This document shows positions 1 to 8,534 of a DNA stretch of 64,000 nucleotides, piece after piece. This DNA is from an uncultured Flavobacteriaceae bacterium (GTDB taxonomy: Bacteria; Bacteroidota; Bacteroidia; Flavobacteriales; Flavobacteriaceae), in assembly GCA_937944485.1 (NCBI GenBank), contig CALDYU010000018.1, forward strand, positions 62,001-126,000, read 5' to 3'. The notes beneath the pieces are model-generated. The model ran no database searches and was not told the DNA's origin. It was given only the letters and a program-made list of their open reading frames with translations. Position numbers and translations under genes: made by a program. How positions within the stretch are numbered: the stretch's first letter is position 1; every line of letters begins with the position of its first letter.

Positions 1-799
1 TCGTTATAGTAAAACACAGCAAGATGTATTGCTGCCAGCTTTTTTTGCCGCTTATACAGGGCAAGATGAAAATCGCGTGAATTTAGATGCTTTTAGAGGT
101 ATTCCTATTCCGAATTGGAATATTAAGTATACAGGTTTAATGAAGAATAAATGGTTTAAAAAACGATTTAAGCGTTTTTCTTTGAGTCATGGGTATAGAG
201 CTGCTTATACTATAAATTCTTTTCAATCTAATTTAGAAAAAGAAAATGGGGCGTTTAGGTCTGACCCTGGCGAGGTGACAGACAATGACCTGTTATCTGA
301 TTTGATTCTCAATAATGTGACCTTGGTCGATGGTTTTAATCCTCTAGTTCGTGTTGATTTTGAAATGAAGAATTCGGTGAGTGTCGTGGCAGAAGTTCGA
401 AGAGATCGAATGTTGTCATTAAGTTTAGATAATAATTTATTGACTGAAAACAACGGTAAAGAATATACTGTTGGGTTGGGGTACCGTATCAAAGATGTCA
501 CTTTTGTAACAAATATTGGGGGTAATAAAACCCGATTGAAAGGCGACTTAAATTTAAAAGCTGATATCACACTGCGCGATAATTTAACTATAATTAGAAA
601 CCTAGATATTGATAATAATCAAATTACCTCAGGGCAAAATTTATTATCTATTAAGTTTGGGGCAGATTACGCCTTAAATAAGAATCTTAACGTACTCTTC
701 TTTTACGATCATTCTTTCTCGCAATTTGCCGTTTCAACAGCCTTTCCACAAACAACAATTAATAGCGGATTTACCTTGCGCTACAACTTTGGAAACTAA
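1..799 (+). CDS. sprA: SprA, gliding motility / type IX secretion outer-membrane protein, C-terminal part
   Basis: This is the 3' end of a gene that begins before the window; the frame is open from base 2 to the stop at 797-799. SprA is the very large outer-membrane barrel that forms the translocon of the type IX secretion system. The visible ~265 residues begin with RYSKTQQDVLLPAFFAAYTG, which I recognise as the conserved C-terminal part of SprA, and end in amphipathic beta strands closing with a Tyr-Asn-Phe pattern typical of outer-membrane barrels. The downstream order gcvH, vanZ-like, tonB is the usual flavobacterial neighbourhood of sprA and supports the call. The annotated-looking TTG at 29 is not a real start. 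Confidence 0.9.
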   Translation, partial: RYSKTQQDVLLPAFFAAYTGQDENRVNLDAFRGIPIPNWNIKYTGLMKNKWFKKRFKRFSLSHGYRAAYTINSFQSNLEKENGAFRSDPGEVTDNDLLSDLILNNVTLVDGFNPLVRVDFEMKNSVSVVAEVRRDRMLSLSLDNNLLTENNGKEYTVGLGYRIKDVTFVTNIGGNKTRLKGDLNLKADITLRDNLTIIRNLDIDNNQITSGQNLLSIKFGADYALNKNLNVLFFYDHSFSQFAVSTAFPQTTINSGFTLRYNFGN

Positions 800-857
800 C
801 AACCGTTTTTAAAGACGAACTATATCTTTTCTACTGGCAATTGAATTTGATTTTGTA

Positions 858-888
858 TTTGAGATTCTGTAGGAATCTGTTACATTTG
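858..888 (+). promoter_or_regulatory. Bacteroidota-type promoter for gcvH
   Basis: TTTG at 858-861, a 19-nt spacer and TACATTTG at 881-888 match the TTTG/TAnnTTTG primary-sigma promoter of Bacteroidota exactly. It lies 22 nt before the gcvH ATG and suggests gcvH is transcribed separately from sprA. Confidence 0.65.
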
Positions 889-910
889 TTTGACTAATAA
901 AAATAGAACA

Positions 911-1291
911 ATGAATATACCATCAGAATTAAAGTATACAAAAGATCATGAATGGGTTAGTATAGAAGGTGATGTAGCAACCGTAGGAATTACCGATTTT
1001 GCGCAAAGCGAGTTAGGCGATATCGTTTATGTTGAGGTTGAAACGGTCGATGAAACACTAGATCAAGATGAGGTTTTTGGTACCGTTGAAGCTGTAAAAA
1101 CAGTGTCTGATCTATTTCTTCCATTAAGTGGAGAAATTATTGCCTTTAATGAGGCTTTAGAAGATGAACCTGAAAAGGTAAATACAGACCCTTATGGAGA
1201 CGGGTGGATGATTAAAATAAAAATGAGCGATACCTCTCAATTTGATAGTCTGTTAACTGATGCTGATTACAAAGCGTTAATTGGTGCTTAA
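911..1291 (+). CDS. gcvH: Glycine cleavage system H protein
   Basis: The lipoyl carrier protein of the glycine cleavage complex shuttles the aminomethyl group from the P protein to the T protein in the cytoplasm. The 126-residue length is normal. The lipoylation motif [10 protein letters not shown] is present, with the lipoyl lysine at Lys63, and the N-terminal KYTKDHEWV motif is typical. I chose the ATG at 911; an in-frame TTG at 890 lies within 2 nt of a good promoter -7 box and would leave no leader. The gene overlaps the next one by about 10 nt, so the two are probably translationally coupled. Confidence 0.95.
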   Translation: MNIPSELKYTKDHEWVSIEGDVATVGITDFAQSELGDIVYVEVETVDETLDQDEVFGTVEAVKTVSDLFLPLSGEIIAFNEALEDEPEKVNTDPYGDGWMIKIKMSDTSQFDSLLTDADYKALIGA

Positions 1292-1685
1292 AAAAAAAGG
1301 ATACACCATAGCATTTATAAGCTGGATGATGTTTGTGACATTTTTCAGCTTATTTTCTTTTGAAAATACTGAACCTCCAAAAATTGATATTCCTCATTTA
1401 GATAAGGCGGTTCATTTTACCTTTTACTTTGTTGCCTGTATTTTGGGAGTATTGTTTCTTAGAGAGTTTTCTAAGGGAAATATGAAATTGATCAGAGCAC
1501 TTGTGCTTATGGCTGTAGGCACCATATTTTTTGGAGCTGTTATGGAGATGATGCAGCATACTTTAACAGAAAATAGAGCCGGAGATTATGTGGATGCATT
1601 TGCTAATGCTTTTGGGAGTTTAAGTGGCGCCTTTGTGATGAATTGGTTTTTTTCAGCTAAAAGGGGGTTAAAATGGAAGTATTAG
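1281..1685 (+). CDS. VanZ-like family membrane protein
   Basis: A small integral membrane protein of about 134 residues with four predicted hydrophobic segments (roughly residues 8-26, 42-60, 70-88 and 102-122). The pattern [12 protein letters not shown] in the second segment and the [16 protein letters not shown] stretch near the C-terminus are typical of the VanZ-like family, whose biochemical role is unsettled. It starts inside the end of gcvH with a non-ATG codon (TTG 1281 or GTG 1284; I cannot decide). An internal ATG at 1326 would delete half of the first membrane segment. The position between gcvH and tonB is conserved in flavobacteria. Confidence 0.8.
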   Translation: MVLKKKGYTIAFISWMMFVTFFSLFSFENTEPPKIDIPHLDKAVHFTFYFVACILGVLFLREFSKGNMKLIRALVLMAVGTIFFGAVMEMMQHTLTENRAGDYVDAFANAFGSLSGAFVMNWFFSAKRGLKWKY

Positions 1686-1738
1686 TTGTTTTTTTAATAT
1701 ATAATTAGTTAAATTAGCGAACATTAAAATTTGATACT

Positions 1739-2458
1739 ATGGAACCGAAAAAGAATCCAAAAGCAGATATAAGTAGAAATACTGGTTTATATTTTGCTAT
1801 AGGTTTATTTGCTGTAATGGCCTTGACGTATAATGTCTTGGAATGGAAGGATTACGCAGACGATAATGAGTATGATATTTCTCAAAATATTGATGATGAT
1901 TTAGATGAAGAAGTTCCGATGACTGAACAAATAAAAACTCCGCCACCTCCGCCACCACCAGCTGCACCGGAGATTATTGAGGTTGTAGAGGATGAAGAAG
2001 AAGTTGAAGAAACGGTTATAGAATCTACAGAGAGTAATGAAGAAGAGGAAGTGATGGAGGTAGATGATGTTGAAGTAATGGAAGTTGATGAAGATTTAGA
2101 TGTTCCTTTTTCTGTTATTGAAGACGTGCCAATCTTTCCTGGTTGTGAAAAGGAAAAAGGGAAAGGTGCAAATGCTATGCGTGCCTGTTTTAATAAGATG
2201 ATTCAAAAGCATGTTGTTAAAAACTTCCGTTACCCAGAAATTGCTCAAGAAATGGGAGTGCAGGGTAAAGTATACGTGAATTTTGTAATTCAAAAAGACG
2301 GTAGTATCGGAAGCGTTAGAATGCGAGGTCCTGATAAAAACTTAGAGAAGGAAGCAGCACGTATCATAAGTAAGTTGCCGAGAATGACACCAGGGAAACA
2401 AAGAGGTAGAGCGGTTCGTGTGCCTTTTAGTCTTCCAGTAACATTTAGACTACAATAG
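1739..2458 (+). CDS. tonB: Energy transducer TonB
   Basis: TonB couples the ExbBD proton motor to TonB-dependent outer-membrane receptors. The 239-residue protein has one N-terminal membrane anchor (about residues 18-34), then a proline stretch (TPPPPPPPAAPE, near residue 67) and a very acidic spacer of Glu/Asp-rich sequence up to about residue 125. It ends in a C-terminal TonB domain containing YPEIAQEMGVQGKVYVNFVI and ending in PVTFRLQ. The acidic rather than Pro/Lys-rich spacer is common in Bacteroidota. A strong terminator follows 25 nt after the stop. I cannot tell which receptors it serves. Confidence 0.92.
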   Translation: MEPKKNPKADISRNTGLYFAIGLFAVMALTYNVLEWKDYADDNEYDISQNIDDDLDEEVPMTEQIKTPPPPPPPAAPEIIEVVEDEEEVEETVIESTESNEEEEVMEVDDVEVMEVDEDLDVPFSVIEDVPIFPGCEKEKGKGANAMRACFNKMIQKHVVKNFRYPEIAQEMGVQGKVYVNFVIQKDGSIGSVRMRGPDKNLEKEAARIISKLPRMTPGKQRGRAVRVPFSLPVTFRLQ

Positions 2459-2482
2459 AAAATAATTTATATTATAAAAAAA

Positions 2483-2510
2483 CCCGAGCTTCTCAGCTCG
2501 GGATTTTTTT
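2483..2510. terminator. Intrinsic terminator between tonB and the MBL-fold gene
   Basis: A perfect 8-bp stem (CCCGAGCT / AGCTCGGG, 2483-2490 and 2495-2502) with a TCTC loop is followed by seven T residues and preceded by a run of A. It can serve both convergent genes. Confidence 0.9.
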
Positions 2511-2515
2511 ATGCT

Positions 2516-3415
2516 TTATTTTTTTAGACTTGTATAGAAAATTGATCTAAGTCGTTCAGGGTTAATAAAGCCATTGCCATAATTGGCATCATAAATTTTA
2601 GTAAGTGTGTCGTTCCCTTTGACATCGTCTAAAGAGCTTCCTGATGCAATGGCCTGCTTTATTTTTGTGCGAATATCTTCAAGCATCGCAACATAGCTTT
2701 CCAACTCTTTTTTAGTTGAAGGTCTTCCATGACCCGGTATTATTTTAGTGTCTTCGTTAATGACTAATAAAGCTTTTCTGTGTGCCGCTATATAGCCGTC
2801 TACGCTACCACCGCTTTTTAAATCTATATACGGATAGCGTCCAGAAAAATAAGTATCTCCCATGTGCAGTACATTATTATTCATAAAATACACCATAGCA
2901 TCGCCATCAGTATGCGCATTATGAACATGAAAGGCCATAATTGTTTCATCACCTTCATGAAATGTGATATCATTCGAGAAGGTGATTTCAGGCAGCATCT
3001 TTTGCATATTTTCTAACGTAACCTCTTGCTTTTCTAATTTGGCTTGTTGATTAGCCTTGATACGTTTTCGAACATTATCTTGGGCAATGAGGGTCACAGA
3101 ATTGGTGTTAAAGTTCGCGTTGCCTCCAGAATGATCCCCATGCATATGCGTATTAAATAACTTAGTTATGGGCTTTTTACTTAATCCGCTAATAGCACCT
3201 TTAATTTTTTCACTCAATCTCGCGAATTGATCATCAATCATAAAAATATGTTCCGCGCCAATATATATGCCAATATTACCACCTTGGCCTGTAAGCATAA
3301 ATACTTGAGGTGAAAGTGTATCAATTTTGATGACAACTTCTTTTTTTTGAGCATTGCTATTATGGCATATCATTAATAGCACCAATACGAGTAAAAATGG
3401 AGTTTTCTTTTTCAT
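2516..3415 (-). CDS. Secreted metallo-beta-lactamase-fold hydrolase
   Basis: This 299-residue protein has an N-terminal signal peptide (about residues 1-22, ending in SNAQ) and should be periplasmic. The zinc motif THMHGDHSGG gives His90, His92, Asp94 and His95; further probable ligands are His168 (NAHTDGD), Asp187 (HMGD) and His229 (IPGHG). The Asp at the position where B1 lactamases carry Cys argues for a general MBL-fold hydrolase (glyoxalase II/SoxH-like) rather than a carbapenemase. The substrate is unknown. It stands alone, convergent with tonB and divergent from ctaB. Confidence 0.8.
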   Translation of the reverse strand: MKKKTPFLLVLVLLMICHNSNAQKKEVVIKIDTLSPQVFMLTGQGGNIGIYIGAEHIFMIDDQFARLSEKIKGAISGLSKKPITKLFNTHMHGDHSGGNANFNTNSVTLIAQDNVRKRIKANQQAKLEKQEVTLENMQKMLPEITFSNDITFHEGDETIMAFHVHNAHTDGDAMVYFMNNNVLHMGDTYFSGRYPYIDLKSGGSVDGYIAAHRKALLVINEDTKIIPGHGRPSTKKELESYVAMLEDIRTKIKQAIASGSSLDDVKGNDTLTKIYDANYGNGFINPERLRSIFYTSLKK

Positions 3416-3468
3416 AGCATGATTTTTAAAAATGGATGTTTAAAGATAATATAAATAGCATCAATTGG

Positions 3469-3499
3469 TTGCGAAAAAGAAGGGCGCGGCTTATCTTTG
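3469..3499 (+). promoter_or_regulatory. Bacteroidota-type promoter for the ctaB-cox operon
   Basis: TTG at 3469-3471, a 20-nt spacer and TATCTTTG at 3492-3499 match TTG/TAnnTTTG. It lies 20 nt before the ctaB ATG. Confidence 0.65.
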
Positions 3500-3519
3500 C
3501 TCCTCTATTATAATTAGGC

Positions 3520-4419
3520 ATGAAAACGGTAGTTGGGACAACAAAAAGTGCAGATTGGACCATGGTATTTTCCGATTTTAAAGAAATTACCAAAGCGCGA
3601 CTGGCGATAAGCGTCGTTTTTTCTTCGCTTGCTGGTTATTTGCTCGCTCCAACGGCATTTGATAGTATTTCATTCTTGATTTTAGCCTTCGGAGGGTATT
3701 GTATGGTTGGCGCATCGAACGCGTACAATCAAGTGATTGAACGCGATTTAGATGCCTTAATGAATCGCACAAAAAATAGACCTATTCCGGCAGGTCGTAT
3801 GTCCGTTAATACAGCCATGTTTATTGCGATATCGCTAACAATATTAGGTGTGATATCCTTGTACTATTTGAACGCAAAAACGGCCATGTTCGGGGCGATA
3901 TCTATTTTTCTTTATACTAGCGTTTATACACCGCTGAAAACCAAAACGCCCTTGTCTGTTTTTGTTGGTGCATTTCCAGGAGCGATTCCGTTTATGCTTG
4001 GTTGGGTAGCTGCTACCAATGAATTTGGTATCGAACCAGGCACTTTATTTATGATTCAATTTTTTTGGCAATTCCCTCATTTTTGGGCATTAGGATGGAT
4101 GCTTGACGACGATTATAAAAAAGGAGGCTTTAAAATGTTACCGACAGGAAAAAAAGATAGTGGAACAGCCTTACAAATTATTATGTATACCATCTGGATG
4201 ATCGTAATATCAGTGATTCCAGTATTCGGAATAACTGGGGAGCTGCAATTGTCTATACCAGCAGCGATAGTTGTTTTACTTATGGGTTTAATAATGCTTT
4301 TCTTTGGCTTACAACTTTATGGTAAAAGAGATAATGCAACAGCGCGAAAGTTAATGTTAGCCAGCGTAAGTTATATAACCCTAATGCAAATTGTATACGT
4401 AATCGATTCACTTATATAG
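3520..4419 (+). CDS. ctaB: Protoheme IX farnesyltransferase (heme O synthase)
   Basis: This UbiA-superfamily membrane enzyme adds a farnesyl group to heme B to make heme O for cytochrome oxidases. It has 299 residues and about nine membrane segments. The prenyl-diphosphate motif NAYNQVIERDLDALMNRT (residues 67-84) and the second conserved loop around HFWALGWMLDDDYKKGG are present. It heads a cluster of cytochrome oxidase genes whose first members are separated by only a few bases, which fits its role. The ATG at 3520 follows a promoter closely; a 14-residue shorter start is possible (Met at residue 15). Confidence 0.93.
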   Translation: MKTVVGTTKSADWTMVFSDFKEITKARLAISVVFSSLAGYLLAPTAFDSISFLILAFGGYCMVGASNAYNQVIERDLDALMNRTKNRPIPAGRMSVNTAMFIAISLTILGVISLYYLNAKTAMFGAISIFLYTSVYTPLKTKTPLSVFVGAFPGAIPFMLGWVAATNEFGIEPGTLFMIQFFWQFPHFWALGWMLDDDYKKGGFKMLPTGKKDSGTALQIIMYTIWMIVISVIPVFGITGELQLSIPAAIVVLLMGLIMLFFGLQLYGKRDNATARKLMLASVSYITLMQIVYVIDSLI

Positions 4420-4426
4420 ATTAATA

Positions 4427-5005
4427 ATGGATTTAACTCAAGGTACAGAGAAAGAGAAACACGATAGATCAAAGAAAATGATGCTTTGGTTTGGTATCGC
4501 AAGTTTAATTATGGGCTTTGCAGGGTGGACGAGTGCGTATATCGTGAGTAGTGCACGAAAAGACTGGGTTGATATTGAATTGCCTTCTTTGTTTTATGTC
4601 AGTACGGGTTTAATCATTTTAAGTAGCCTTACGTACTATATAGCTAAGAAAGGCGTGTTACAAAATAAACAAAAAATCAGCACTATTTTTCTTAGCCTCA
4701 CACTTGCTTTAGGGGTGGCTTTTATTTATTTACAATTTCAAGGCTTTGAGCAAATGATTGGTCAGGGATACCGTTTTACAGGCCCTACAAGTAGTATAAA
4801 AATGTCTTTTGTTTATTTAATTGCGGCAGTACATATTGCTCATGTGGTGGCAGGCTTAATTTCTTTAATAGTGGTATTGTATAAACAGGTGAAAGGAAAG
4901 TACACCGCTGAAGATCATTTGGGAGTTTCTTTAGGAGAAACTTTCTGGCATTTTTTAGGCCTATTATGGGTGTATTTGATATTGTTTATGACCTTCGTAA
5001 AATAA
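4427..5005 (+). CDS. Cytochrome c oxidase subunit III (short form)
   Basis: A 192-residue membrane protein with five hydrophobic segments, matching the five-helix core of bacterial heme-copper oxidase subunit III. Typical signatures are WFGIASLIMGFAGWTSAY in the first segment, AAVHIAHVVAGL in the fourth and GETFWHFLGLLWVYL near the end. It starts 7 nt after ctaB. A second, longer subunit III follows, so the two paralogues probably sit in the same caa3-type complex, as in other Bacteroidota. Subunits I and II are not in this window. Confidence 0.88.
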   Translation: MDLTQGTEKEKHDRSKKMMLWFGIASLIMGFAGWTSAYIVSSARKDWVDIELPSLFYVSTGLIILSSLTYYIAKKGVLQNKQKISTIFLSLTLALGVAFIYLQFQGFEQMIGQGYRFTGPTSSIKMSFVYLIAAVHIAHVVAGLISLIVVLYKQVKGKYTAEDHLGVSLGETFWHFLGLLWVYLILFMTFVK

Positions 5006-5040
5006 ATTCATTTAAAATAGGTTTTGATACCGATTCGGTT

Positions 5041-5069
5041 TTTGAAAAGTTAAAAAAGGTGTAAATTTG
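5041..5069 (+). promoter_or_regulatory. Possible internal promoter before the long subunit III gene
   Basis: TTTG at 5041-5044, a 17-nt spacer and TAAATTTG at 5062-5069 match the Bacteroidota consensus; it sits 30 nt before the next ATG in the only sizeable gap of this operon. Confidence 0.5.
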
Positions 5070-5099
5070 CACAAATTATTGTCACACTATAATTAATAT

Positions 5100-6086
5100 A
5101 TGGATTCTACAGTAGCAACAGGTTCAGAGGATAAGGTTTGGGGAGGCGGAAATAAGCCTTTAAACGCCAGTTACGGCAAGTTAATGATGTGGTTTTTCCT
5201 CGTTTCAGATGCTTTAACATTCTCTGGGTTATTGGCTGCCTACGGTTTCTCAAGGTTTAAGTTTATTGAAACCTGGCCTATTGCTGATCAAGTATTTACA
5301 CACATTCCTTTTATACACGGTAACTACCCGATGATTTATGTGGCGTTTATGACGCTTATTTTAATTATATCATCCGTTACTATGGTTTTAGCAGTAGATG
5401 CTGGTCATAGAATGAAAAAAAACGCAGTGATCTGGTACATGTTTTTAACGATCATTGGGGGTGCTATTTTCGTTGGTTCACAAGCTTGGGAGTGGGCTAC
5501 CTTTATCAAAGGTGATTACGGAGCTATTGAAACAAAAGGAGGTAGAATTTTACAATTTGTAAATAGTGATACGGGCCAAAGAGCAGCTATTGCTGATTTT
5601 GCTGTTACGATTCCGAGTGAGCGTATTAATCATGAAAGAAAGAATGGCGTATGGTTTTATGAAGGTGAAGCCTTACCATCTTTTTCTTTGACTGAGGTTG
5701 TTGAAGGGTTTAAGGCCAATCCGAATATCGCTATCCGAACAGAATCAATTGTTCAAGAGGGTGAAAATGAAGGCGAAAAAACAATATTGACGCGATCAGA
5801 AGCCTTAGCCAAACTTAAAAATGCAGCTCAGGTGGTAGAAGGGGCTAACTTAATTCACAATGAATATGGTAGTCGCTTATTTGCCGATTTCTTCTTTTTT
5901 ATTACCGGTTTTCATGGTTTTCACGTTACCTCTGGGGTAGTGATTAATTTAATCATTTTCTTCAATGTAGTTTTGGGGACCTATGAAAAGCGTGGGCATT
6001 ATGAAATGGTTGAAAAAGTAGGCCTGTATTGGCACTTTGTAGATTTGGTTTGGGTATTTGTATTCACCTTCTTCTACTTAGTATAA
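5100..6086 (+). CDS. Cytochrome c oxidase subunit III (long form)
   Basis: A 328-residue paralogue of the preceding gene. The membrane core is split by a hydrophilic insertion of roughly residues 137-250, rich in charged residues. The final part has the expected signatures FFITGFHGFHVTSGV and VGLYWHFVDLVWVFVF. The large insertion between helices makes it much longer than a typical subunit III (~200-270 residues); long forms are, to my knowledge, common in Bacteroidota. It probably faces the outside of the membrane, but I infer that from position only. It is followed by subunit IV. Confidence 0.88.
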   Translation: MDSTVATGSEDKVWGGGNKPLNASYGKLMMWFFLVSDALTFSGLLAAYGFSRFKFIETWPIADQVFTHIPFIHGNYPMIYVAFMTLILIISSVTMVLAVDAGHRMKKNAVIWYMFLTIIGGAIFVGSQAWEWATFIKGDYGAIETKGGRILQFVNSDTGQRAAIADFAVTIPSERINHERKNGVWFYEGEALPSFSLTEVVEGFKANPNIAIRTESIVQEGENEGEKTILTRSEALAKLKNAAQVVEGANLIHNEYGSRLFADFFFFITGFHGFHVTSGVVINLIIFFNVVLGTYEKRGHYEMVEKVGLYWHFVDLVWVFVFTFFYLV

Positions 6087-6147
6087 TATAATTATGGTTC
6101 AGGCATCGTCGTGAATCTTTGGAATTAAAAAATTATAATTTTTATAA

Positions 6148-6537
6148 ATGGCACACGAACATAAATTAGAAATTTTTAGAGGCTTATGGAAATTTAAGTC
6201 CAACACCCAAAAAATATGGGGTGTACTTGCATTTTTATGTGTAATTACTGCAATTGAAGTAGTGCTAGGTATATGGAAACCAGAAGGCTTATTAAAGAGT
6301 GAAAATGCAATATTAGGGTTGAAATTACTCAATTGGATATTTATTATATTAACCTTAGTAAAAGCGTATTACATCGCTTGGGATTTTATGCACTTGCGTG
6401 ATGAAAAGGCTTCTTTAAGAAGAGCTATTGTTTGGACACCAATCTTCTTGGTGGCTTATTTAGTATTGATATTATTATTAGAAGCCGACTACATTTATGA
6501 AATTTTTAAAAATGGCTTTGTAGCTTGGAACTTCTAA
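6148..6537 (+). CDS. Cytochrome c oxidase subunit IV family protein
   Basis: A 129-residue protein with three membrane segments (about residues 25-43, 60-80 and 95-115). Sequence such as LVKAYYIAWDFMHLRDEK is typical of the bacterial subunit IV (CtaF/CoxD-like) family, which helps assembly or stability of the oxidase. It lies 61 nt after the long subunit III, and an intrinsic terminator follows directly, ending the structural part of the operon. Confidence 0.85.
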   Translation: MAHEHKLEIFRGLWKFKSNTQKIWGVLAFLCVITAIEVVLGIWKPEGLLKSENAILGLKLLNWIFIILTLVKAYYIAWDFMHLRDEKASLRRAIVWTPIFLVAYLVLILLLEADYIYEIFKNGFVAWNF

Positions 6538-6559
6538 AGTAGAATTAACAAATAAAAAA

Positions 6560-6583
6560 GACGGCAATTGAGCCGTCTTTTTT
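6560..6583. terminator. Intrinsic terminator after cox subunit IV
   Basis: A GACGGC / GCCGTC stem (6560-6565, 6572-6577) with a 6-nt loop, flanked by six A and six T residues. It separates the structural cox genes from the biogenesis genes downstream, so it may attenuate rather than fully stop transcription. Confidence 0.8.
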
Positions 6584-6606
6584 ATTTTTGCATAGTTTTT
6601 GTAATT

Positions 6607-7239
6607 ATGAAGAAGACCTTCGTTTTGGTAGTGCTTTTTATCCTTCCAATAGTGGCGTATCTCTTCTTTGCTACAGGGGTAAATAATTTTGGAAGACTGC
6701 CTATTCTTACCGAAAATGTAATTGATATTGCTTCTCTAGATGCTAGAATATCATTGCAAAATAAAATAACGGTTTTAGGCTTTTTAGGTGACGATATAGA
6801 GCGTAAAAAAGGAAACGCCTTTAACCTGAATCAAAAAATTTACAAACGCTTCTACGAATTCAAAGATTTTCAGTTTGTCATGCTTGTTCCAAAGGGAACA
6901 GAAGTAAAAGTTGCTGCCTTGAAAAATGAATTAGGTAACCTTACAGATATCCAAAGTTGGCATTTTGTTACTGCAGATACCGATCAGATAAAGAAGTTTT
7001 TTAACGCATTGAAAACAGATATTGTGCTTGATGAAAATTGTGCTACGCCATACGTTTTTATTATAGATAAAGAAAAGAATTTAAGAGGTAGAACTGATGA
7101 TGAAGATGAGGGTACGAAATATGGTTTTGACACGACTTCGGTTGCCGAATTAAATAATAAAATGGAAGATGACGTAAAGATTATTTTAGCGGAGTATCGT
7201 TTAGCCTTAAAAAAGAATAACGCAGAACGCGATAAGTAA
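6607..7239 (+). CDS. Membrane-anchored protein of the cox cluster, possibly thioredoxin-fold
   Basis: A 210-residue protein with one N-terminal membrane anchor (about residues 3-20). The rest looks soluble and extracytoplasmic. Pieces such as ITVLGFLGDD, QFVMLVPKG and YVFIIDKEKNLRGRTDDED resemble the strand order of SCO/thioredoxin folds, but no Cys-x-x-x-Cys pair is present; the only Cys is in DENCATPYVF. I chose ATG 6607 because an in-frame TTG at 6568 lies inside the terminator hairpin. Its stop overlaps the start of the SCO gene (TAATG), so it is probably co-translated and has a role in oxidase assembly; this is inferred from context. Confidence 0.7.
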   Translation: MKKTFVLVVLFILPIVAYLFFATGVNNFGRLPILTENVIDIASLDARISLQNKITVLGFLGDDIERKKGNAFNLNQKIYKRFYEFKDFQFVMLVPKGTEVKVAALKNELGNLTDIQSWHFVTADTDQIKKFFNALKTDIVLDENCATPYVFIIDKEKNLRGRTDDEDEGTKYGFDTTSVAELNNKMEDDVKIILAEYRLALKKNNAERDK

Positions 7240-7964
7240 TGAAAAGTAAGTATTCATACGTTTGGGTATCACTAGTGATATTAGTGTTCGGAATAATTTT
7301 TATTCCGAAGATCATTAATCGTCTTAAATCTGGTACAGTTGTAGAAAATGACCGAATGAATATAAAAGATAATAAGAGTGCACTTTCTTTTATTATGCTT
7401 AATGGAAAAAAACGCCGTGTACCTCATTTCGAATTTTTAAATCAAGACAGTTTGGTAATAAGTGATAAAGATTACGAAGGAAAAGTATTCGTTGCGGAAT
7501 TCTTTTTTACAAGTTGCCCTTCTATTTGTCCCATTATGTCTAAAAATTTAGTCGCGATTCAAAATGAATTTACAGAGGAAGATAACTTCGGAATTGCATC
7601 CTTTTCCATTACACCTGAATACGATACGCCAAGCGTATTAAAAACATATGCGGAACGCTATGAGATCACTGATTTAGACTGGCATTTAATGACGGGTGAT
7701 AAAGGTAAAGTGTACGATCTTGCCAACAGTGGGTTTAACATTTTTGCTGCAGAAATGCCAGATGCCCCTGGCGGATTTGAACATTCAGGTTTATTTGCTC
7801 TAATAGATAAAAATGGATATTTGCGATCAAGGGTTGATACATTTGGCAATCCTATAGTATACTACAGGGGTGCAATTTCAGAAGAGCAAGTTCAAAACGA
7901 TGCTGGAGAGAAAGAGCAAATCTCTATATTGAAAGAAGATATTGCTAAACTATTACAAGAATAA
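7239..7964 (+). CDS. SCO1/SenC family copper chaperone
   Basis: SCO proteins deliver copper to the CuA site of cytochrome oxidase subunit II or act as its thiol reductase. This 241-residue protein has an N-terminal membrane anchor (about residues 8-25) and the motif TSCPSICPIM with Cys93 and Cys97, plus the conserved copper-binding His182 (GFEHSGL). All three ligands expected for the family are therefore present. It overlaps the previous gene by one base and is 3 nt before the DUF420 gene, within the oxidase biogenesis operon. Confidence 0.92.
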   Translation: MKSKYSYVWVSLVILVFGIIFIPKIINRLKSGTVVENDRMNIKDNKSALSFIMLNGKKRRVPHFEFLNQDSLVISDKDYEGKVFVAEFFFTSCPSICPIMSKNLVAIQNEFTEEDNFGIASFSITPEYDTPSVLKTYAERYEITDLDWHLMTGDKGKVYDLANSGFNIFAAEMPDAPGGFEHSGLFALIDKNGYLRSRVDTFGNPIVYYRGAISEEQVQNDAGEKEQISILKEDIAKLLQE

Positions 7965-7967
7965 ACT

Positions 7968-8504
7968 ATGAATAAGGTTGTGAATGAAAAGAATTTTAAT
8001 CGCTGGATTACAATTGTTTCGATAGTTATTCCTGTAGTAGTGGCACTTCTTTTTCGTGTTAAAATAGAAGGTGTAGAACGCCTTGGTTTTTTACCGCCGA
8101 TATATGCTACTATTAATGGTTTTACGGCCGTTTTACTTATTGCAGCTGTAATGGCTATAAAAAAAGGTAATGCGTCGTTACATCAAAAATTAATGACTTC
8201 TTGTGTTGTATTGTCATTGCTTTTTTTAGTGCTTTATATTAGCTATCATATTACTTCAGAATCGACTGCTTATGAAGGCAAGGGATTTATGAGATATCTC
8301 TATTATTTTATTTTAATTACGCATATAGTTTTGTCAATAGCAGTCGTTCCTTTGGTTTTAAAAACCTATGCCAAAGGTTATTTAGGGGCTTATGAGAGCC
8401 ATCGAAAATGGGCAAAATATACCTTTCCCATTTGGTTATATGTTGCTGTTACCGGTGTTGTGGTATATCTTATGATTGCTCCGTATTACCCAAGTAGTAT
8501 GTAA
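7968..8504 (+). CDS. DUF420 family membrane protein (CtaM/YozB-like)
   Basis: A 178-residue protein with about five membrane segments. Histidines in the segments (SLHQKLMTS, LYISYHITSES, ILITHIVLSI, YESHRKW) match the DUF420 family, whose Bacillus and Staphylococcus members (YozB/CtaM) are needed for a functional heme-copper oxidase. Its place directly behind SCO agrees with an assembly role. The start codon is ATG, 3 nt after the SCO stop. Confidence 0.85.
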   Translation: MNKVVNEKNFNRWITIVSIVIPVVVALLFRVKIEGVERLGFLPPIYATINGFTAVLLIAAVMAIKKGNASLHQKLMTSCVVLSLLFLVLYISYHITSESTAYEGKGFMRYLYYFILITHIVLSIAVVPLVLKTYAKGYLGAYESHRKWAKYTFPIWLYVAVTGVVVYLMIAPYYPSSM

Positions 8505-8534
8505 GTTTATGATAAATTCAAATGAATTTGTTCA

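Noticed and set aside
2516-3415. MBL-fold gene as an antibiotic-resistance beta-lactamase
   Set aside because: The Asp at residue 187 takes the place of the B1 zinc Cys, and the overall pattern fits general hydrolases; there is no evidence for beta-lactam activity.
6568-6606. A TTG start that would lengthen the 210-residue cox-cluster protein by 13 residues
   Set aside because: It falls inside the terminator hairpin at 6560-6583, and the ATG at 6607 begins a normal membrane anchor.
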